NCBI RefSeq assembly: GCF_016086655.4
Contig: NC_052139.2
Location: forward strand, 26,168,002 to 26,232,001
Source: Lepeophtheirus salmonis
Lineage: Eukaryota; Arthropoda; Copepoda; Siphonostomatoida; Caligidae
Length of the DNA stretch: 64,000 nucleotides
Direction: 5' to 3'
The notes under the pieces are model-generated. The model was not told the origin of the DNA. It did no database searches and saw only the letters and a program-made list of their open reading frames with translations. The position numbers and the translations under genes were made by a program. This document shows, piece by piece, positions 58,713 to 64,000 of this stretch (its first letter is position 1; every line of letters starts with the position of its first letter).

Positions 58713-60063
58713 TTAATTCCATTTGGTGATCAATAATTCCCTCAATTTCTTAGTACTTAGTTTGGACCTCCTTTTCGTATTGATGATATTCGTCATACTA
58801 ACGACTCTCTCAGCATCACAATTGACAATTGGAGTATTTTTGTATACAAGGTTTTAACTAGTTGAGAGTTCATTTAGTTTTGTGTAGCCAGGATTCTTTT
58901 GAAGCACTTCTTTTAACTTGGTCTTGAATGGCTCTTCCTTCAAATCTTGAGTCAAATTTTCTACTATGGTTAGGCTGGTAAGAAAAGGCAATCTTTCCTC
59001 AAGTGCAGTTATTGCCAAAGGTATTTGACGAAAAAGAATTCCTGTATAAATACGGCTTCTTCTGTTAAGGAATCATTATTAATTACTTCTTCTGGTTGCA
59101 GCCAAATCTTTATCAAGGCTGTTTAAATATTCTCTGAAGACGTCAAAGTAACGGTAGTAGTACTCCACTGCTTTTAACCAAGTTTCCTATCTTGTTATGA
59201 TTGGTGATGGAGGGATGGGAATTTCGGTCGAAGCAGTAAATACTCTCTTTCTTCTTCCAGAATTCAAAAACATCTTCTTCACATTGGAAATAAGTTCGTT
59301 TGTTAGATGAAACTTTTGTTTAACCATATCTGCAACTCTATGTAATCCATGAGCAATACATGTAATGTGAATCAATCCGGGAATTTCTTTGAAGATCTTC
59401 TCCTGCTTTAAGACAATACGAGGCAGAATCAGTGATGAAAGTCTACACGGGAAAAAATATTCTCCCAATAACTTATAAAATGAGCTTAAGACAATGTTCT
59501 TTACATTGTTTGCGTTTGCAATCTCAATCAACTCAATAAGGTGAGGTCTCCCACAGAAATGTCCGTCCATAGGGCCAATCAAAATTGCAGTCATTGACCT
59601 CCCTTGATGATCTCTTGTCTCATCTAGTGCAACGAAAAAATCCCACTTCTTCTTTTATTCTATTGAAAACTCCTTGACATACCTCCCCAATCAAGTTGTT
59701 AACGACCCATCGACCTGGAGAAATTTTTCCAGTATATTTTTCAATAAACTTAGAGAAATTGGGATGATCCAGAACATTTAAAGGGATGTTGCACGACACA
59801 AATAAATTTGCTACGTCCAAATTGAATGATGAACCGCTTAATTCTCCTTCGTTTCCTAGAGTCTTGTGTTTCTTGAGAACTTTAATGTTGTTGATGTGAT
59901 GGGAGGTTTTGGAGTGGGAGATTACTTGCCATAAAGAATGAAATGGGCACGAAAAACAGCAAAAACGGTGAGATATACTTTTATTCTCAAAAAACATAAT
60001 TCCACACATCAGTACCTCCGTTGTTAGAAACCCATGAAAAAAGGCACGTTTTCTTCGGCACAA
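58713..60063 (-). pseudogene. hAT/CGGBP1-like transposase relic
   Basis: The minus strand preserves, in order: a Cys/His-rich BED-like finger (CFSCPFHS...SHHINN); a segment strikingly like CGGBP1 (VANLFVSCNIPLNVLDHPNF then EKYTGKISPGR); FVALDETRDHQGRS-like and IGPMDGHFCGRP; HITCIAHGLHRVAD; a WLKAVEYYYRYF segment; and a C-terminal dimerisation-like NTPIVNCDAERVVSMTNII ending at TAA. At least two in-frame stops (after IITR near 59187, and before NLVYKN near 58845) show that it is broken. CGGBP1 is thought to derive from hAT transposases, which explains the resemblance. This is a repeat protein, not a host CGGBP1 orthologue. Confidence 0.72.
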
Positions 60064-60214
60064 TGATGATGCACGTGAGAGAGAAGAAAGGGGAAGTTGT
60101 TTTGATGATGATTAGTACAATACTGAAGATAATTTGTTTAGAAGATGCAAGGGTACTAACGTATTTTATTCCTTTGTTTATATAATCTCTTTCAACCAAT
60201 CAAATTCGTTCTTT

Positions 60215-60440
60215 TTCAAGGATTCCAACAACTCTAATTATCTCTTTCTCAGCTGTTGTGCTTATTATTTAACTCCTGAGTAGTGAACTTCCTTTCATAA
60301 ACAGATGCAATTATATTCAAAACTTGATTGAGCATTCTTGCGTGATCCGAAAAGAGGGAGAGTAACCTTGACAATTTGTTGCGTATCTATAGTTGTAAGG
60401 TTCTCTTGGATTCGGGGACAAATCGTCATCATTGTACATT
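60215..60440 (+). repeat. Partial AAATCCGGTGT MITE copy
   Basis: Contains CTCAGCTGTTGTGCTTATTA, the AAACTTGATTGAGCATTC block, CCTTGACAATTTGTTGCG and TGTAAGG, matching the first half of the MITE. The second half is absent. Confidence 0.45.
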
Positions 60441-60924
60441 ATTGCCTATGTATATACATAGGTATGTTAGCAAAAGATCAAAAAATCATAATTTTGTATT
60501 TTATTTGGATTATAATAGTATGAGCCTGCCCGTTCCAGGGATACATGGGGGTTGATAATGAAAAGTGTGATGTGATGGCAATAAACTCACCTACTTCCTA
60601 ACTTGCCTTAAGTGAAGATCGCTAAATAAATGCACCAATTATAAAATTACTTTACCTCGAAATAAGTTAGTATCCTGCGTAATATCCAATGCTTCAATAG
60701 AATGCTTACGGACCATAAGTACTTTAAAATATTAGTTAAACTATGTCACTATTTGGCTTTATTGAACAGCTTAAATTGCAGCAATCCTAGACAAATCTAC
60801 TGGTTAATGCAATCTTCCTTTCCCTTCTAATTTTTAATAGCAGAGTGTAGAACAAAAAATGTTGCTAGGCAGAAAAAACGGAGGAAAAAATTCAAAAGTT
60901 TATTTTTGTATATATAAGATAATT

Positions 60925-61590
60925 AAAAAATGTTTAAACCCAATTTAGAATGGACTAATAAAAAAAAAAACAACCTGAAAATCAAGATGGTAACCCTGAC
61001 AGTTTGAAGAATGTTTAGGAGGAGAGAAAAAGAAAAACACTCACGATGTTTCATTGGATTGAAGAGTGAATGAAAAAAATGAATGGAATCGCCATAGTCC
61101 ATGGACAGCACGCTCGAGAGTTATTCTCTTGAACTAGATGTGTGTACGTTTGCGCCCCGGTGATTCCTAGAGAAAGAAATATACTATACGTATATGGATT
61201 TCACCAAAAGATTCCTATGTTAGATGGAGTAATTGTAATACCATAATGTTTACTTATAATTAATTAGTGCATCTCCATCTAACCAATTAAAGGAGGGAAA
61301 AAAAGAAAATACATTTACTAGAATTAATCCGATCTTAATCCCTAATTCTGACTCAAAGTAGAAAAAGGGCTTACAATTATAACTCCGCAACAAATCCTCA
61401 GGGTTACACTCCGTCTTTTATGAGCACACACGAACGTTCAAACAGTTTTTGAATATAATTAGAAAAGGATGTTCACTACTCAGGAATTAAATAATAATAA
61501 CAACTGCCAAGGATAATAAAATTCGTCATTATTCTACCAAATACTAATTAACGGGCCAGCTAAATACACACCGGATTTACATGTACGATA
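60925..61590 (-). repeat. AAATCCGGTGT MITE copy, interrupted
   Basis: Minus orientation: GGTAACCCTGACAGTTTG near 60990 and CACCGGATTTACATG near 61570. Around 61070-61290, sequence that is not part of the consensus separates the halves. Confidence 0.5.
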
Positions 61591-62039
61591 ATAACTATTT
61601 TATCTTCACACTATTTATGAGTATTTGTTTGTTTAGTCTATTTTAATATTAGATGGCGCATCGAATTAGTAAACATCGTCATAGCAAATATAACATCGCA
61701 TACTTATGATATATATTTTTTTAGTTTGTTTGCTTCTGCCTTTATTTTCGTTCATTATTCAGGAGAAAACATCTCTTTACATTCATTAGCTTCCGGTGTC
61801 AAAAACGATTCCACCTGTTTTTAAGCAATACAAACTAGTCATTTTCCAACAACATCTTTTTTAGAATTTGATATAATATTAAACGGATAATAGTCTAAAT
61901 TTAGTTGTATCAAACTAATAATGTAATAAACTAATACTGCTGGATACTATAAAATGTCACAAAACTATGCTGAAAGAATGATGTTTCAGTCTCACTTTTC
62001 TACAATTATATAAAAAATTGCATTTAAAAAGCATAACAT

Positions 62040-62840
62040 TGATGATCATCTGTTGTGGAGTTATAATTGTATGTCCTTGTTGGACTTAAAGAAGAATTGA
62101 GGATCGACATATAGGGGCATTTCCAAGGGATAGGCCGAAGAAGTCCGCCAAAATTAAGGGATTTTGGCTTTTTCATAGAAAATTTAATATTTGTAATATT
62201 TTACTATAAATTTAATCACAACTATTAATTTTTTAATTTAATATTTCTATTTTTTTATTCAAAAAACTTAATATTTGAAACTGAATTTAATTTTTTATTT
62301 TTTTTTCAATTAAATTTTTTGTGAGCAGCCTTAAATTTTTGAATTTTTTTTCCAAAAGAATTAATTTTGTAAATAATTGTGGATTTTGGGATTTTTTTTT
62401 CAAAGAATTTAATTTTTGAAATTTTTTTCCGAAAAATCTAATTTAGTAACTTTTTTTAATTAATTTTTGAGAGCGGCTGTGGATTAAAAAAAAAAATTCT
62501 AAAAAATTTAATTTTTTGTGAGCAGTTGGGAAATTTTGAATTTTTTTCCCAAAAAAAATCAAATTATTTGAATTTTTTTCTAAAAAGTTTTAATTTAAAC
62601 CAAGTTCCCTCCCCCAAAAAAGATAATATGGGACGCTCTTGACATAAGAATAATTTTTGCCAATTTATTTATTTATTTCCTTTTCCCCCTCCTCTTTTGT
62701 AACAACTTATCGAATGAAACGTCAAGAAAGCTAAGCTACTCTATCCCAAAACATTCTTCAAATCTTCATGATTACAATGCTAATTCTTGGGTTTTTAATA
62801 TCCCCAAAATAAACACGATGAACCAATTATTCGTTCATTC
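62040..62840 (+). repeat. AAATCCGGTGT MITE copy split by a T/A-rich element
   Basis: Left half ends at GAGGATCGACATA and right half resumes AAGAATAATTTTTGCC. GACATA is present on both sides of the insertion at 62113-62634. Confidence 0.55.
62113..62634. mobile_element. T/A-rich element nested in a MITE
   Basis: The interior consists of degenerate units of the type TTTGAAATTTTTTTCCAAAAA followed by ATTTAATTTTTGTGAATAGC. GC-richer ends (GGGGCATTTCC; GGGACGCTC) and flanking GACATA duplications mark it as an insertion. Confidence 0.55.
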
Positions 62841-64000
62841 TCAGTATAAAGTTTAACCACAAGTGTGTCATCATATCAATACATTCAAATGATATGATTT
62901 GCCGGTATATTAATAAAAAAGAAATCCGTAAATTATCGGGTCACCCATTTTAAAAGGATGTTTATTAAGTTGTATGTGGCCACATACCAAACAGACTATA
63001 CTTGAGATTTGATGTATCTTGTTTTTGTAAACTTTTGTTCCGATATATGGCTCGCCGATAAACTGCTTAGATTGGCGGGAGCTATCCAACTTTACCAAAT
63101 AGTTCACCACTCATTCAAAGTGGATTTTCTCATAGCTTTCTTAGCCTGATAAACGGAATCGGGGACCGAGACTGGCGTACCCACTTCTGCATCCTCCTTA
63201 GCCATGCATCAACAAACTCGATCCTTGTGCTATTATAATTACCCTTGATCCATCCAACTGTGATATCACTCTCGGAATTATCGAGGGCATTTTTACGGCA
63301 AGAAATTTCTTCTCTCAATATACTCATAACGACTTATTTTAAGACTGAAATTTCAGGGAATACTCCTCCCGAAATTCCTACCCCCCAATTATGTATTCAT
63401 AAAATACTATACTTCCTACAATAATAAGTATAAATTAATATTTGGTAATTATGAACAAGCTCAATCAAATCAAATCAACATGGATGTATAATTTTTGGTT
63501 GGGGCATTTAACTGTATTTAATTATTATCACCAGTATTTACAACTTTATATCATTATGTATGGTGTCAAAGTGTTAATTTAATTAGGGCAATTACAACAC
63601 ACTTTTATATACATATTAATATATGTACAACGCCATATTTATCTTATCAGTTATCTCAAATCCTTTAACCTTGCACACCCCCTCCCAGCTATTGTGGTCG
63701 AGAAGAAGAGAGAACAATGTTCAGCCATATTGGATAACATTTTATAGTCCAACAAGGATTTATACAAGGAAACTCCTCAACAAAAATCTCAGAAATTCTC
63801 TTCATATTTATAGTACTAGTGGTTACATTATATTTATATATTTGCTCTTCAAGAACAAAAGAAATGTCTTGGAAAATGTAAAATCCTCTTCAAATTGCAA
63901 TTATAAAAAGAGTGGATCTTCAATTTTCATAATTTTTAAGCCATTACTCGTAAATGTGGAGTAATATGTGTAAGACCTTTTTGTGCTCAGGGTAGAATTG
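62841..64000. other. Right-end stretch with unresolved open frames
   Basis: Minus-strand frames at 62910-63110 and 63130-63327 and a plus-strand frame at 63623-63964 have no recognisable family. The first two have fairly balanced composition and may be transposon debris. The last bases (TGTAAGACCTTTTTGTGCTC) resemble the start of another AAATCCGGTGT MITE. Confidence 0.3.

Noticed and set aside
63130..63327. 65-codon minus-strand frame
   Set aside because: Composition is protein-like, but I recognise no family and no neighbouring exon.
1..64000. CRISPR array, operons or bacterial-style regulatory sites
   Set aside because: Repeats here are dispersed and degenerate without regular spacers. 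Gene structure with spliceosomal introns shows that the DNA is eukaryotic.

Overview
This window looks like nuclear DNA from an AT-rich arthropod. The long noncoding stretches, GT-AG introns (several only 59-64 bp), and dense decayed Tc1/mariner, hAT and MITE-like elements would fit a parasitic copepod such as a sea louse. That species guess is an inference from sequence character and I could not test it. No bacterial features, rRNA genes, intact tRNA genes or CRISPR arrays were seen.

Three protein-coding genes are well supported. (1) 26441-33383, plus strand: a five-exon secreted or matrix protein of 1732 aa. It carries a signal peptide, a sushi-like domain, Asp/Tyr-rich and Thr-rich mucin-like segments with Ser-Gly motifs, a second sushi domain, 17 EGF-like domains, two more sushi domains, a HYR region, another sushi domain and a Cys-rich ephrin-receptor-like domain. 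The layout resembles Drosophila Frac and vertebrate SVEP1. (2) 47747-33695, minus strand: a C2orf69 homologue of 263 aa. I assembled it from three exons separated by introns of 1.5 kb and 11.7 kb; phases match exactly across both introns. (3) 48604-53538, plus strand: a single-exon 1644-aa BCOR-like Polycomb (PRC1.1) corepressor with C-terminal ankyrin repeats and a PUFD-like end. Genes 2 and 3 are head-to-head with 856 bp between start codons. Genes 1 and 2 converge, with stop codons about 310 bp apart.

The rest is repeat-rich. The left 26 kb holds mariner relics (5.7, 6.6, 9.5, 14.0, 17.6, 22.6 and 24.7 kb), two LINE-type relics (10.3 and 19.4 kb), a CGGBP1/hAT-like fragment (16 kb), a solo LTR inside a mariner copy (23.2 kb) and several MITE families. 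The 11.7-kb C2orf69 intron (34.2-46.0 kb) is a landing ground for further MITEs, a mariner with intact termini, and foldback repeats. The right 10 kb (53.6-64 kb) contains nested MITEs, a Gypsy-type gag-pol relic and a longer CGGBP1/hAT-like transposase relic.

The most distinctive observations are the split C2orf69 gene and its shared promoter with Bcor; clustered proteoglycan-type Ser-Gly motifs beside a duplicated acidic motif in gene 1; three mariner copies sharing one internal deletion; and a stack of nested insertions that gives a relative chronology of transposon activity.
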